The notes below the pieces were generated by a model. That model made no database searches, was not told the DNA's origin, and saw only the letters and a list, made by a program, of their open reading frames with translations. This document shows positions 26,705 through 36,800 of a stretch of 64,000 nucleotides of DNA, piece by piece. Made by a program: the position numbers and the translations under genes. This DNA comes from Rudanella paleaurantiibacter. Lineage in GTDB: Bacteria; Bacteroidota; Bacteroidia; Cytophagales; Spirosomataceae. The number at the start of each line of letters is the position of its first letter. The first letter of the stretch is position 1. The stretch is taken from the NCBI RefSeq assembly GCF_009184635.1, contig NZ_WELI01000011.1, positions 183,170 through 247,169 of the forward strand, given 5' to 3'.

Positions 26705-27289
26705 TTAGAACCGACTGCTACAGGCACCCATTGACTCGTAGTCAACCAGGGTTTCTTCGGGTTGGGCCGAGGGTTCAGAGGCCGACTGCTCGTTCAACAT
26801 AGATGGCAAAAACAGGCTTTCGAGGGCGTCCACCGCAAAGGGGAGTTCGACTTCATGCGCCCAGTCGACCTCGTGGCAGGGCACTACCGTTTTTTGGAGG
26901 AAAGGCGTCAGGTCGAAGGCGTCGCCCGTGAGGTGAAACGGGTACGAACGGCCCATGTAACACGTATCAACGCCGAGCGTAGCCAACAGAGCGTCGAATG
27001 AACGCTGCCGATAGCCATGAAACAGCTCAATCTGCCAGTCGCCGATTTTCGATTCAAAGCGGTTCACCAAAATGCTGATTCCTTCCCGGAAATCGTCGGT
27101 GAGTAAATCGGCAATAATCCGACGGGGCGAATAAAACAGCATTTCGGTAATCGACGTGTCGAGCGTAGTGCCGTACAGCAGCACAACATCGACCTTCGGT
27201 GCGTCGATGGATCCGAGGGCCAGCCGGAGTGTATGTAACGAGGAAACCCGAAAATCGGTTGGAATCAGAATTTTACGTCGCTCGCTCAT
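26705..27289 (-). CDS. UspA-like (universal stress) protein
   Basis: A 194-residue cytoplasmic protein. The N-terminus (KILIPTDFRVSSLHTLRLAL) is the typical first strand and helix of the universal stress protein fold, followed by VDVVLLYGTTLDTS. A second typical region with a nucleotide-binding Gly-rich loop is not evident (only MGRSYPFHLTGDA), so ATP binding is doubtful. The 45-residue C-terminus is acidic. It is transcribed divergently from a two-component system, which may control it. Confidence 0.7.
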   Translation of the reverse strand: MSERRKILIPTDFRVSSLHTLRLALGSIDAPKVDVVLLYGTTLDTSITEMLFYSPRRIIADLLTDDFREGISILVNRFESKIGDWQIELFHGYRQRSFDALLATLGVDTCYMGRSYPFHLTGDAFDLTPFLQKTVVPCHEVDWAHEVELPFAVDALESLFLPSMLNEQSASEPSAQPEETLVDYESMGACSSRF

Positions 27290-27424
27290 GGTTCTGTTTT
27301 AGTTTGTGTTCAAAAGTCTACTAACACCATTAGAGAACTCTAAGAGGCTTGTTAGAATCCGATTAGAACCGACCAAAAGCGCTTTCTTTCGCTTACTTTT
27401 AGGCTTTAACTCTGCTTAAAATTA

Positions 27425-27493
27425 GTTTTTGGTTTATCGTTTTATGTTTTTGGTTTACCCATAGTACATGCTTAAAAACGATAAACCAAAAAC
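27425..27493. repeat. Inverted repeat with 19-bp perfect arms upstream of the response regulator
   Basis: GTTTTTGGTTTATCGTTTT (27425-27443) is perfectly complementary to the arm at 27475-27493, 31 bases away. A third partial copy, GTTTTTGGTTTA, lies inside at 27446-27457. The right arm ends 38 bases before the response-regulator ATG. It could be an operator (possible autoregulation) or a dispersed palindrome; similar GGTTTATGGTTTTTG sequence occurs near 30815. Confidence 0.7.
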
Positions 27494-27531
27494 AGTTTTC
27501 TATCCAGTTCCCAACCATACCCTTCAACCGA

Positions 27532-28227
27532 ATGAAACATATCCTCCTGGCCGAAGACGAAGTGAGCGTCGTTGAGTTTATCCGCCGGGGTCTTATCGAA
27601 GAAAACTACACCGTGTCGGTGGCGTTTAATGGATCAACCGGCCTCAAAATGGCGCTGGATTCTTCGTACGACCTGATTATTCTGGACATTATGTTGCCGG
27701 ACATGAACGGTCTGGAGGTTTGCCAGAAGCTACGGAGCAACCATCTTCTGACCCCTATTCTGTTCCTGACCGCACTCGGCACTGCCGAAAACGTGGTCAC
27801 GGGCCTCAATGCCGGCGCCGACGACTATCTCGTAAAGCCCTTTAAGTTTATTGAGCTGAACGCCCGAATCAATGCCTTGCTGCGAAGGGCCAACCAGAAG
27901 GCCGAGCCCGAAATGCCCAGCTACACCAATCTGTACGTACTCGCCGATTTACGCGTCGACGACACGGCCAAAACCGTTACCCGCAGCGACCAGCCCATTC
28001 AGCTGACGGCCACCGAATACAGGCTCCTGCTGGCCCTGATCAAAAATAAAGGCAAGGTACTGTCGCGCATTGACCTGCTCGAAAGCGCCTGGGATCTGAA
28101 TTTCAACACCGGCACCAACGTGGTCGATGTGTATATCAATTACTTACGGCGAAAAATTGACTCAGCCGCGCCAGAGAAACTGATTCACACTGTGGTCGGA
28201 ATGGGGTATGTCCTGAAAGAGCCATGA
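27532..28227 (+). CDS. OmpR/PhoB-family response regulator
   Basis: A 231-residue two-component regulator. The receiver domain (residues 1-120) has the acidic pair in LLAEDE (E8/D9), the phosphorylation site Asp52 (LIILDIMLPDMNG) and the switch Lys in DDYLVKPF. The winged-helix DNA-binding domain (about 135-230) shows LTATEYRLLLAL and TNVVDVYINYLRRKID with the usual ending VVGMGYVL. Its stop overlaps the kinase start by 4 bases. Confidence 0.95.
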   Translation: MKHILLAEDEVSVVEFIRRGLIEENYTVSVAFNGSTGLKMALDSSYDLIILDIMLPDMNGLEVCQKLRSNHLLTPILFLTALGTAENVVTGLNAGADDYLVKPFKFIELNARINALLRRANQKAEPEMPSYTNLYVLADLRVDDTAKTVTRSDQPIQLTATEYRLLLALIKNKGKVLSRIDLLESAWDLNFNTGTNVVDVYINYLRRKIDSAAPEKLIHTVVGMGYVLKEP

Positions 28228-29591
28228 ACACCCGTACCCGTTTTGCCCTGATTCTGGTTGTGTACAGCCTCACCCTGCTGACCTTGTTCGGGGCGGGGGT
28301 TTATCTGTTTCAGAACAACTTCGCTTACGTCGATTTCTACAAACGACTCGAAACCCGCGCGACCATTTCGGCCCGGTACAACCTGAAACTGGATTCGCTC
28401 AATTCAGAAAGTTACCGAACCATCCGCGAGAAACACCTCGAACGGCTCGACCAGGAACGAGAATACCTCATTCCGGTAAGCAACGACGTTTTGGCCAGCC
28501 GGCTTGCCGACTCCCTGATGATTCCAGAAACACTGATTACGCAGATACTCGCCAAAGGGCGGGCTACGGCCAGGGAGGGGGCTACGTTTTACGCCGGTAT
28601 CCGCGAGCAGGTGGGTCGCCAGCGGTACGTGGTGGTGGTGTCGGCTAATAATTACTACATCAATAACCACCTCAACTTTTTGCGTAACATTCTGGGCGTA
28701 GGCATTCTGCTGTCGTCGGTCATTGTGATCTACCTATCGGTGTACTTTTCGCGGCATGTGTTTGAGCCCATCCGCCAAATCACGAATAAAGTCCGGCAAA
28801 TCAGCACCGAAAACATCCATTTGCGGCTCGAAGAAAACGAGTACCGAAACGAAGTGGGCGAGTTGAGCTCAACATTCAACCATTTGCTCAACCGGATCGA
28901 AACGGCGCTGGAGGTTCAGAAAAACTTCATCAGCAATGCATCGCACGAGCTGGCCACTCCCCTGACGGCCATCATTGGCGAGGCCGACGTAACCCTCATC
29001 CGCGAGCGTACCCCCGCCGAATACCAGCAGACCCTACGAACGATTCTGACCCAGGCCGAGCGACTCAACGACATCACGCGGTCGCTGCTATCACTGGCGC
29101 AGCTGGGCTTCAAAAATGAAAAGCTGGTGTTCGAAATCGTGCGGATGGACGAGCTAATCTGGGAAGCCAAAACGATTATCGACAAGCTAAACCCGCAGAA
29201 TAACATCCGGGTGGATCTAGGCTTTTTGCCCGACGACCCGCGCAGGCTCAAGGTGAACGGCAACCGGCAACTACTGCAACTGGCGCTTGTGAACCTGTTG
29301 AGCAATGCCTGTAAATACTCGTATAACAAACCGGTTTCGGTACACATAGCGGCCGGCACCGGGCAGGTGGTCATTGCCATTATTGATCAGGGTGTGGGTA
29401 TTCCCGACGAGGAAATCCGGTTTATTTACGACCCGTTTTTCCGGGCGTCCAACACCAAATTATTTGAAGGCTACGGCATTGGCCTTCCCCTGGCCCGCAA
29501 CATTATTGTGCTGCATCAGGGCACGCTCAACGTCACGTCAAAAGTAGATACCGGCACCACGGTACAAATTCGGTTGCCGTCGATAATCTGA
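28224..29591 (+). CDS. Sensor histidine kinase (HAMP, HisKA, HATPase)
   Basis: A 455-residue membrane kinase partnered with the preceding regulator. Two membrane helices (about residues 8-28 and 155-175) enclose a periplasmic sensor of about 125 residues of unrecognised type. A HAMP domain follows (HVFEPIRQITNKVRQI), then HisKA with phospho-His241 (SNASHELATPLTAI) and the ATPase boxes N (LVNLLSNACKYS), G1 (IIDQGVGIPDEEI) and G2 (EGYGIGLPLARNI). The signal is unknown. Confidence 0.95.
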   Translation: MNTRTRFALILVVYSLTLLTLFGAGVYLFQNNFAYVDFYKRLETRATISARYNLKLDSLNSESYRTIREKHLERLDQEREYLIPVSNDVLASRLADSLMIPETLITQILAKGRATAREGATFYAGIREQVGRQRYVVVVSANNYYINNHLNFLRNILGVGILLSSVIVIYLSVYFSRHVFEPIRQITNKVRQISTENIHLRLEENEYRNEVGELSSTFNHLLNRIETALEVQKNFISNASHELATPLTAIIGEADVTLIRERTPAEYQQTLRTILTQAERLNDITRSLLSLAQLGFKNEKLVFEIVRMDELIWEAKTIIDKLNPQNNIRVDLGFLPDDPRRLKVNGNRQLLQLALVNLLSNACKYSYNKPVSVHIAAGTGQVVIAIIDQGVGIPDEEIRFIYDPFFRASNTKLFEGYGIGLPLARNIIVLHQGTLNVTSKVDTGTTVQIRLPSII

Positions 29592-29614
29592 TACCGGAGG
29601 CAAGCCAAAAACAA

Positions 29615-30214
29615 CTACCCGTTTCGTGCCGAATTTTTGGCCCGGCGACTCTGTCCGGCCCGAATCCGACTCAGGTGCCGAGGGGTTATGCCCAGCAAAG
29701 CCGCCAGGAAATACAGGGGAATCTGTTGGAGCACGTGGGGAGTCTGGGTCAGTAGTTTTTCGTAACGCTCTTCGGCGGTGAGGGCGATCAGGTCGTAGCG
29801 ACTTTCTTCGATGCAACAGATTTCGCGTTCGAGCATGGCCGTGTAGAAATCGGCGAATCCCGGCACCTCGTCCCGGAGCCGGAGCAAATCGGCTTTCTCG
29901 ATCAGCCACACGCGCCCGTCGCGCACGCAGCGGATAGATTCGGCCGAGGGTCGTTCGCCGATAAAGCTCCAGAGCGAGGCCAGAAAGCCCCCCTCACCCA
30001 CCACGTAGGTAGTCCGCTCTTCGCCCCGGACAGGCATGTAGAACATAAACAAGCCCGAATCCACCAGGCCGAGTTGCCGACAGGTATCGCCTTCACGTAG
30101 AACCAGATCACCTTTTCGATACGGGCGCGGGTTAAACGACCCGGCTATTCGATCGGCGTCTGATTCGGGGAAGCCAGCCTCCTGAAAATAGGTTGTGAGT
30201 GATTCGAAAGCCAT
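29615..30214 (-). CDS. Crp/Fnr-family transcriptional regulator
   Basis: A 199-residue regulator with an N-terminal cyclic-nucleotide-binding-type beta-roll (about residues 20-120, YRKGDLVLREGDTCRQLG and LVDSGLFMFY) and a C-terminal helix-turn-helix (YFLAALLGITPRHLSRIR). The roll lacks the FGE-x-A/R-cAMP pocket, as is usual in Bacteroidota members, so it may sense something else. It starts 8 bases after the stop of the oxidoreductase gene on the same strand and may control that gene. Confidence 0.9.
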   Translation of the reverse strand: MAFESLTTYFQEAGFPESDADRIAGSFNPRPYRKGDLVLREGDTCRQLGLVDSGLFMFYMPVRGEERTTYVVGEGGFLASLWSFIGERPSAESIRCVRDGRVWLIEKADLLRLRDEVPGFADFYTAMLEREICCIEESRYDLIALTAEERYEKLLTQTPHVLQQIPLYFLAALLGITPRHLSRIRAGQSRRAKNSARNG

Positions 30215-30222
30215 AGCAGAAA

Positions 30223-30804
30223 CTAACCGAGTTGATGCCCGAGCTGCTCCACCTGCGTCAGCCAGCGGTGGCGCTGATGTTCGGTGGCGCTACGGACAGG
30301 CCCAAAGTAACTAACCCGCACGGGGTTTACGCCACAAAATTGCAAAACGCCCCGTTTTAGCTGCTTCACACTCGGGTTGCCAAACGCCAACTGGTAGTAC
30401 CAGAATGGTTGGTCGAGGGTGGTGATAATCCGTGCCGAGCGGCCTGTTAGTAGTTTGTCCCACCAGACCGAATTGGTCCGGTATTGAAACGTAAGACCCG
30501 GCAGAAACAGCCGGTCGATAAACCCTTTCATCTGTGCTGGCAAACCACTCCACCACACCGGATGAACCCAAACGAGGTGCTCAGCCCACCGGATGGTATC
30601 GAGTGCCGCCAGCAAATCCGGCTCCAGGTCCATGCGTTTCCGGTACCCGTACCGCAGATTCGGGTCAAACTCCAGTTCGCCTATGTGTAGGGTTTGCACG
30701 GATGCACCCGCCCTCTTCGCCCCAGTGGCATACACACTGGCCAACGCTGTATTGAAACTTTCGGGATCAGGATGACCATTGATGATGGCAATTCGTTTGC
30801 TCAT
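30223..30804 (-). CDS. NAD(P)H-dependent quinone oxidoreductase, flavodoxin fold (MdaB/KefF type)
   Basis: A 193-residue cytosolic flavoprotein. The start IAIINGHPDPESFN is the FMN/FAD phosphate loop, and HLVWVHPVWWSGLPAQMKGF is the family-typical substrate and flavin-binding segment. It reduces quinones or electrophiles by two electrons. It forms a probable operon with the Crp/Fnr regulator. It lies divergent from a flavin monooxygenase with a 147-base gap, which suggests a shared redox or xenobiotic response. Confidence 0.9.
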   Translation of the reverse strand: MSKRIAIINGHPDPESFNTALASVYATGAKRAGASVQTLHIGELEFDPNLRYGYRKRMDLEPDLLAALDTIRWAEHLVWVHPVWWSGLPAQMKGFIDRLFLPGLTFQYRTNSVWWDKLLTGRSARIITTLDQPFWYYQLAFGNPSVKQLKRGVLQFCGVNPVRVSYFGPVRSATEHQRHRWLTQVEQLGHQLG

Positions 30805-30889
30805 GAAAAGTGGTTTATGGTTTTTGTTTGTGGTTATTGGTTGGTTCTGTTCACAAAATTACCGGCCCGCCTACCCGCGATTCAGGACA

Positions 30890-30923
30890 TTTGTCTAAAT
30901 CCTCTACCCGTGCTGTATCTTGC
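30890..30923 (+). promoter_or_regulatory. Candidate Bacteroidota promoter of the monooxygenase gene
   Basis: TTTG (30890-30893), 22 bases, then TATCTTGC (30916-30923), one mismatch to the TTTG/TAnnTTTG promoter. The start codon is 28 bases downstream. On the other strand, CAAAATTA (30854-30861) reads as a TAnnTTTG box for the oxidoreductase gene. Confidence 0.4.
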
Positions 30924-30950
30924 AGCCCCGTACAGTTCCGACGCACCTCC

Positions 30951-32432
30951 ATGTCTTCTTCCCCGTTATCTCCCGATGAATCTCCGCTTGATGTTCTGAT
31001 TGTTGGCGCTGGCCTGTCGGGTATTGGTACGGCCGTGTGGCTCCAGAACGAATGCCCCGGCAAACGGTACGCAATTCTGGAAGCCCGGCAAACCCTCGGC
31101 GGCACCTGGGATTTGTTTCGGTACCCCGGCATCCGCTCCGATTCAGACATGTACACGCTGGGCTACGCTTTTAAGCCGTGGCTGAATGCGCGAGCCATTG
31201 CCGACGGCCCTTCCATCCGGCAATACATTGAAGAAACCGCCCACGAATATGGGATTTTGCCCCACATCCGATTTGGGCACAAGGTAGTTGGAGCCTCGTG
31301 GGCATCGACCGACGCACTCTGGACCGTAGCGGTAGTAGACGTCGCGACGGGGGTTACACAGCCGATGAAGACCCGGTTTCTGTACATGTGCAGTGGGTAT
31401 TACAGCTACGACCACCCGCACCGGCCCACGTTTGCGGGCGAGGCCGACTTTAAAGGCCCGATTATCCTGCCTCAGTTCTGGCCGCGCGATGTTTCGTATG
31501 CCGGCAAGCGCGTGGTGGTGATCGGGAGCGGAGCCACCGCCATGACGCTCGTGCCCGCTATGGCGCAAACCGCCGAACACGTTACGATGGTGCAACGCTC
31601 ACCTACCTACGTGGTAGCCATGCCGGGCGAAGACGCCGTGGCGCAACGCATCCGTCAACTCCTGCCCGAACGGTTGGCGTACCGGCTCATTCGCCTAAAA
31701 AATATGGTGCAACGGGTGGTTGTTTTCTGGATAGCCCGGCAGTGGCCAAAGCTGGCCAAAAAACAATTGGTGCAACTGGTGCGGGAAGAACTTGGTCTCA
31801 ATTACGACGTGGACAAACACTTCAGCCCACGCTATAATCCCTGGGATCAGCGCGTTTGCCTTGTTCCTGATGGCGACCTGTTTGGGACTATCCGGGCGGG
31901 TAAAGCCTCCGTCGTTACGGATGAGATTGAGCGCTTCACGGCCGACGGATTACAACTCAAATCGGGGGAACACGTACCCGCCGATGTAGTGGTTATGGCC
32001 ACCGGCCTGACCATTCAACTGTTTGGCGGTATGGCGTTTACCGTCGACGGTAAGGTTCACCAAACAAGCGAGCTGATGGCTTACAAGGGAATGATGCTGA
32101 GCGATGTCCCCAATCTGGCCATTGCGTTTGGCTACACGAATGCTTCCTGGACGCTCAAAACCGACCTGACCGCCAGCTATGTGTGCCGACTGTTGCGGTA
32201 CATGGATCGGCACGGGTACACGACGGTTGTGCCACGGCGGCAGCCCGATGTGGAGCCCCGCCCCTTTCTGGATTTCACGTCGGGGTACGTACAGCGGGGA
32301 GCCCATTTGCTACCGCAACAGGGCTCACGCCGACCGTGGCAGGTGTATCAGAACTACCTGAAAGACCTGTTCACAATACGGTTCGGTCGGTTAAATGATG
32401 GGGTGTTACACTTCGGGAAGAGTCAAAACTAA
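30951..32432 (+). CDS. Flavin-containing / Baeyer-Villiger-type monooxygenase
   Basis: A 493-residue enzyme using FAD and NADPH to oxygenate a small organic substrate. The ATG at 30951 starts just before the FAD fold (DVLIVGAGLSGIGTAVWL); in-frame upstream sequence is non-coding leader. Other signs are TLGGTWDLFRYPGIRSDSDM, the BVMO-like fingerprint starting FAGEADFKGP (its central His is Pro/Ile here), the NADPH fold GKRVVVIGSGATAMTL and VMATGL near residue 350. It resembles mycobacterial EthA-type proteins. It ends 62 bases before a broken adhesin fragment. Confidence 0.9.
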   Translation: MSSSPLSPDESPLDVLIVGAGLSGIGTAVWLQNECPGKRYAILEARQTLGGTWDLFRYPGIRSDSDMYTLGYAFKPWLNARAIADGPSIRQYIEETAHEYGILPHIRFGHKVVGASWASTDALWTVAVVDVATGVTQPMKTRFLYMCSGYYSYDHPHRPTFAGEADFKGPIILPQFWPRDVSYAGKRVVVIGSGATAMTLVPAMAQTAEHVTMVQRSPTYVVAMPGEDAVAQRIRQLLPERLAYRLIRLKNMVQRVVVFWIARQWPKLAKKQLVQLVREELGLNYDVDKHFSPRYNPWDQRVCLVPDGDLFGTIRAGKASVVTDEIERFTADGLQLKSGEHVPADVVVMATGLTIQLFGGMAFTVDGKVHQTSELMAYKGMMLSDVPNLAIAFGYTNASWTLKTDLTASYVCRLLRYMDRHGYTTVVPRRQPDVEPRPFLDFTSGYVQRGAHLLPQQGSRRPWQVYQNYLKDLFTIRFGRLNDGVLHFGKSQN

Positions 32433-32493
32433 ATCTTTACCCTGTGCGGGAGGTAAACAATACGCAGCGTGGTTCTACGATTTCAGGCCGTTA

Positions 32494-33348
32494 AACATCA
32501 CCCTGACCAATACCGGACCGGTACCCGCAACGAGTGTAGTGGTTAACGACACCGCGTCGGCAGGTGTGACTATTGTGCCCGGCTCCATCACGGCATCGGC
32601 GGGTACCTTCACGCCCGGCCTCACGGGTGGTACGTGGTCGGTTGGCACCCTGCCCGCCGGGGCTACGGACACGCTCATTTACAGCGTCAGTGTGAATGTT
32701 GAAGGGGTTGTTTACAATACGGCCTCAGTACCGGATAACGATGCACGAGTCTGTACAACCATTCCCTACAAGGTTTGTAAGGGAGAACCCTACGCCATTT
32801 TGCTGCAAGCCCCAGCAGGGTTCAACCGCTACCAGTGGTACCTGACCGCACCGGGAGCTACCACGGCGACGCTGGTATCGGATGGCACTCTGAACTCCTT
32901 CACGGCTACCCTACCCGGTGCCTACCAGGTGGTGATCGACGAGGGACTTAACAGTGCGTGTCCGCAAACGGGTTGCTGCCCCGTGCTTATTGAGGAAGTA
33001 GACGTGCCGCTCTTTACGGTGAGCACCCAGAATCCCACCTGTGTGGGCCCAACCCCACAGGCCAACGGGCAGTTAATCATTACTGGTCTGGCCGATTCCC
33101 GGCGCTACACCTTTCAATATTCCGTAGGCACCAGCTTCGACGGGACATCGGCGGTACCCGTGCCGGCTACCAGCATCCCGGCCAACGGGGTGATTGGGAC
33201 GGGCCTGGTGGCCAACAATTACACGGTGCGGCTCACCGACCGGCAGACGGGTTGTTTCCGGGATATGACCGTAGCCCTGGTGTCAAATTGCGTTTGTCCG
33301 GAGGACGTTTGCATTCCGGTAACGATTCGGAAAGTTACGTCTCGGTAA
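32494..33348 (+). pseudogene. Detached C-terminal piece of an adhesin-like protein
   Basis: From ITLTNTGPVPATSVVVND to the stop, this aligns without gaps larger than a few residues to the last 285 residues of the intact adhesin that ends at 39871. The segment from 33178 to 33270 is almost base-for-base the same as 39705-39797. Homology begins abruptly at about 32494, in mid-DUF11 domain, and no signal peptide, start or promoter precedes it; a formal in-frame ATG at 32395 lies inside the monooxygenase gene. It holds a DUF11 end and the C-terminal CVCPEDVCIP tail. Probably the remnant of a duplicated or truncated paralogue. Confidence 0.82.
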
Positions 33349-33895
33349 ATACTCTCCCTGCATCAATCCTAAACGGTCTGATGCGGGGAGCTTTCACGGT
33401 AAATCGGGTATATGAAACCGGCACTGCAACGCATTACAGTGCCGGTTCTATTTTATCCCGATACGGACAAATTCACTCAGTAGCGGTCAAAATAATACGA
33501 CTTTATACCCGGACGATCCAAACCATACAAAGGAGTAAGTTTCTTAAAGCGATTAATTATTGTGCCGAATTAGATGTCCGCTTATACAAACACAGAAAAA
33601 TTGAATTTACGGCATACTTTTTGGGCTAGTATAATTACTCACATTTATTGATATTAATAGACAGGAGAAATTATTACTAAAATTAAGGTAAACTTTTATG
33701 ACCATTTACTAGTGTCCCCAAACACTAAACAATTTTATAAATTACTGTTTTTCAAATCTTTATATCGAACAAAGATCATAAGGCATCCATTATACATTGT
33801 TTTCAGCACTATGATTTATACTTAGTGGTCTAAAATTTGCGTACCGGCAAAGGCGTAGTAAATCCATAGTTGATTTAATATCCTACTACCGGTCT
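33349..33895. other. AT-rich gene-free stretch upstream of the adhesin gene
   Basis: A 547-base intergenic region, clearly richer in A/T than its surroundings beyond 33460. It holds the terminator listed at 33416. The rest has no convincing gene. It probably contains the promoter of the adhesin gene; TAAAATTTG near 33831 is close to a -7 box but has one base too many. Confidence 0.6.
33416..33455 (+). terminator. Rho-independent terminator
   Basis: AACCGGCACTG (33416-33426) pairs perfectly with CAGTGCCGGTT (33437-33447) around a 10-base loop and is followed by CTATTTTA. It lies 67 bases after the adhesin fragment. Confidence 0.8.
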
Positions 33896-36800
33896 ATGAA
33901 AAAAATTTACGGGTCCCTGACTAGCAAGGATTTGCTGGTCAGGCAAACTTTTAGCTGGCTGCTGATCTGCCTATTTGGCGTTATTCCAGGCCTTGTTTCG
34001 GCGCAGACCATATCGGGCACTGTTTTCCGAGATTTCAACGCCGATGGTGTCTACACAGCTATCCCGACCTCGGGCACCTACGCCTATGGTGAACCGGGCG
34101 TTAGTGGTGTTACTGTAACAGCCTACGCCAGTAACGGAACATCCTTTTCCACAACAACCAATGCCTCAGGCTCATACACGCTGACGGTAGGCTCCAATAA
34201 CCCGTTCCGGGTTGAATTTACGGGCCTCCTGACCGGTGACTACGAAAGCCGACGAGGTACGCAGAATGCTACCTCGGTTCAGTTTGTAACGGGAGGTACA
34301 GCGGGGGTCAACTTTGGGGTCAACTATCCGCAAAACTTCTGTCAGACCAGTCCGAACCTCGCCGTTGCCTGTTTTGTGAGTGGCGACCCACTGGCTTCCG
34401 GTAGTACCTCAGCCGCCGAAGATGCCATTGTACTGGTTCCATATGATATTCCCGACGCGTCGACGACAAAACCATCTCCTCTTGCCATAGCTTCGGAGGT
34501 TGGTAGTGTCTGGGGCTCGGCGGTGCAACGGTCCACCCAAAAGATGTTTTCAGCGGCTTTCCTGAAACGGCACGTCGGTTTGGGCCGATTGGGTCTGGGC
34601 GGTATTTACGTGACCACCCTCAGCGGCCCTACCAGTACAACGTTTGTCGACATTGAGAACCTGGGTGTGAACCTCGGACAGAGCACACTGGGAGCCCGTG
34701 GCCTACCAGCCACCGCAACCAACTCAAGCATTGATGCCAACGCGTTTAACCTGGTTGGCAAGGTGGGTTTGGGGAGCATGGCCCTGTCTGATGATGAGAG
34801 CAAGCTTTACGTAGTTGATTTATTTAACCGTCGGCTTATCCGGCTCGACATTGGCAATCCGGCAAAAGCAACCGTTACGGCGGCCGACATGCTTACCATT
34901 GCCCTCCCCACTACGACCTGTACCGATGGCGTTGCCCGGCCATTTGCCATTAAAGTGTACCGGGGCAAAGTGTACGTGGGTATAGTTTGTACAGGCGAAA
35001 ACAACATAGCCACCAGCCCTACCAACCTCAGAGCGTCTGTTTTTGAGATGGACGAAGCGACGTTGACCTTCAACAACACTGCCGTTCTAAGCTTTCCGCT
35101 CGACTACACCAAAGGCTACATCCACTTTACGCAGCAAACCCTGGGTAATGAGTGGAGCCCGTGGGTCAGTAACTTCTCATCGCTCTTTCTGGGCGGCTCC
35201 TCAACAGCCGGTATCCGAATTGGCCGCGCCCAACCCATGCTATCAAGTATCGATTTTACCGACCGGGGCGATATGGTATTGGGTTTGATGGACCGTGGGG
35301 GGCATCAACTGGGCTACCAGCAACGCTCGACCGACGCCACCGATACCCAGCTTTACAACGGCTACATCGGGGGTGACGTGTTGATGGCCCGCCGGACCAG
35401 TACCGGCTGGACACTCGAGAGTAATGGCTCGCTGCCTGCAACATCAACGCTTCCGGCATTCACCGGAACTGGGGTTGGGAATTTACAAGGGCCCGGAGGT
35501 GGTGAATTCTATGCCCTCGACCGCTACCCCGAAATAGGAACACCCACCCACGAAGAAACCTTTCAGGGCGGTTTGGCCGTCATTCCCGGCAAAGGCGAAG
35601 TAGTTGTAACCGCCATGGACCCTCTGACCGTTTGGTCGGGTGGTTTCAACTGGTTCAACACGAACAACGGTGCCGACGAGAAGCGGTATGAGGTCTCCCT
35701 CACCGTAGGAACCGGTGCCAACCCCATTACATACGGAAAAGCCAATGGATTAGGTATTATTTCGGCCGTTTGCGCCCCTGCTCCTATACAAATTGGAAAC
35801 CGGGTTTGGCGCGATCTCGACAACGATGGCGTGCAGGATGCGAACGAACCGGCGTTGCCCGGTGTGGTTGTAAACCTTAAAGGGCCGGGCTTACCTACGG
35901 CCGGGGTGTCGGTCACGACGAATGCAAGCGGTGAATATTATTTTGCCAACACGTCGGGCACAGCCGCAACCGGTTATGCCTTTAGCCTGACGGGCCTGAC
36001 TCAGGGCGGCAGCTACTCACTGACGTTCCCACAAAGCACCAGCGCCAACACATTGGTGCTCAGCCCAAAGGCTAACACCGCAACCGGCATCAATGCCGAT
36101 GCCATCGACACCGACGCCAATGGACAGGGACTCATCACGTTTACATTGGGCCAAGCCGGACAGAATAACTTTTCGTACGACGTTGCCTATGTAGTCGATC
36201 CATGTGCATTGACGGCCACAGCGACCCCAAGCACCTGCGACCCGGTTACGAATCGTTACTCTATTAGCGGCACCATCAGCCTCACCAACACGACGGGCGG
36301 TACAGCTACCATCACAGATGGCACACGGTCAACAACCGTTTCGATAGCAGCCAGCGCGACTTCGGTGGCCTACTCATTGACGGGTCTGACCTCGGGCACC
36401 GGATCGCATACTGTTACGGTAAGCCTACCCAACTGCGACACCGCAACCATTACGTACAACGCACCAGCAAGTTGTACGGTAGCCGCCACCGTATCGGTCA
36501 ATTCAGCCACAATTTGTTACGGTAGCTCTACCACCCTAACGGCGTCGGGTTGCCTCGGCACAGTAAGCTGGAGCAACGGAACGACTGCCACAACCCTCGC
36601 TACTCCCGTTTTGACCCAGACTACCACTTACACCGTTACGTGTACGACGCCAAGCGCCAGCACGTCGGCGATAGCGACTGTGACCGTACTGCCCCAGCCG
36701 GTGCTCAACCTTAGCGCCAGCTCAACGCTGGTGACAGTGGGCAGCAGTGTGACACTCACCGCTACAGGTTGTATAGGCCCTGTTTCGTGGAGCAATGGTA

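Noticed and set aside
33252..33629. 125-codon + frame across the end of the adhesin fragment
   Set aside because: It crosses the terminator at 33416, begins inside the fragment in another frame and changes composition halfway.
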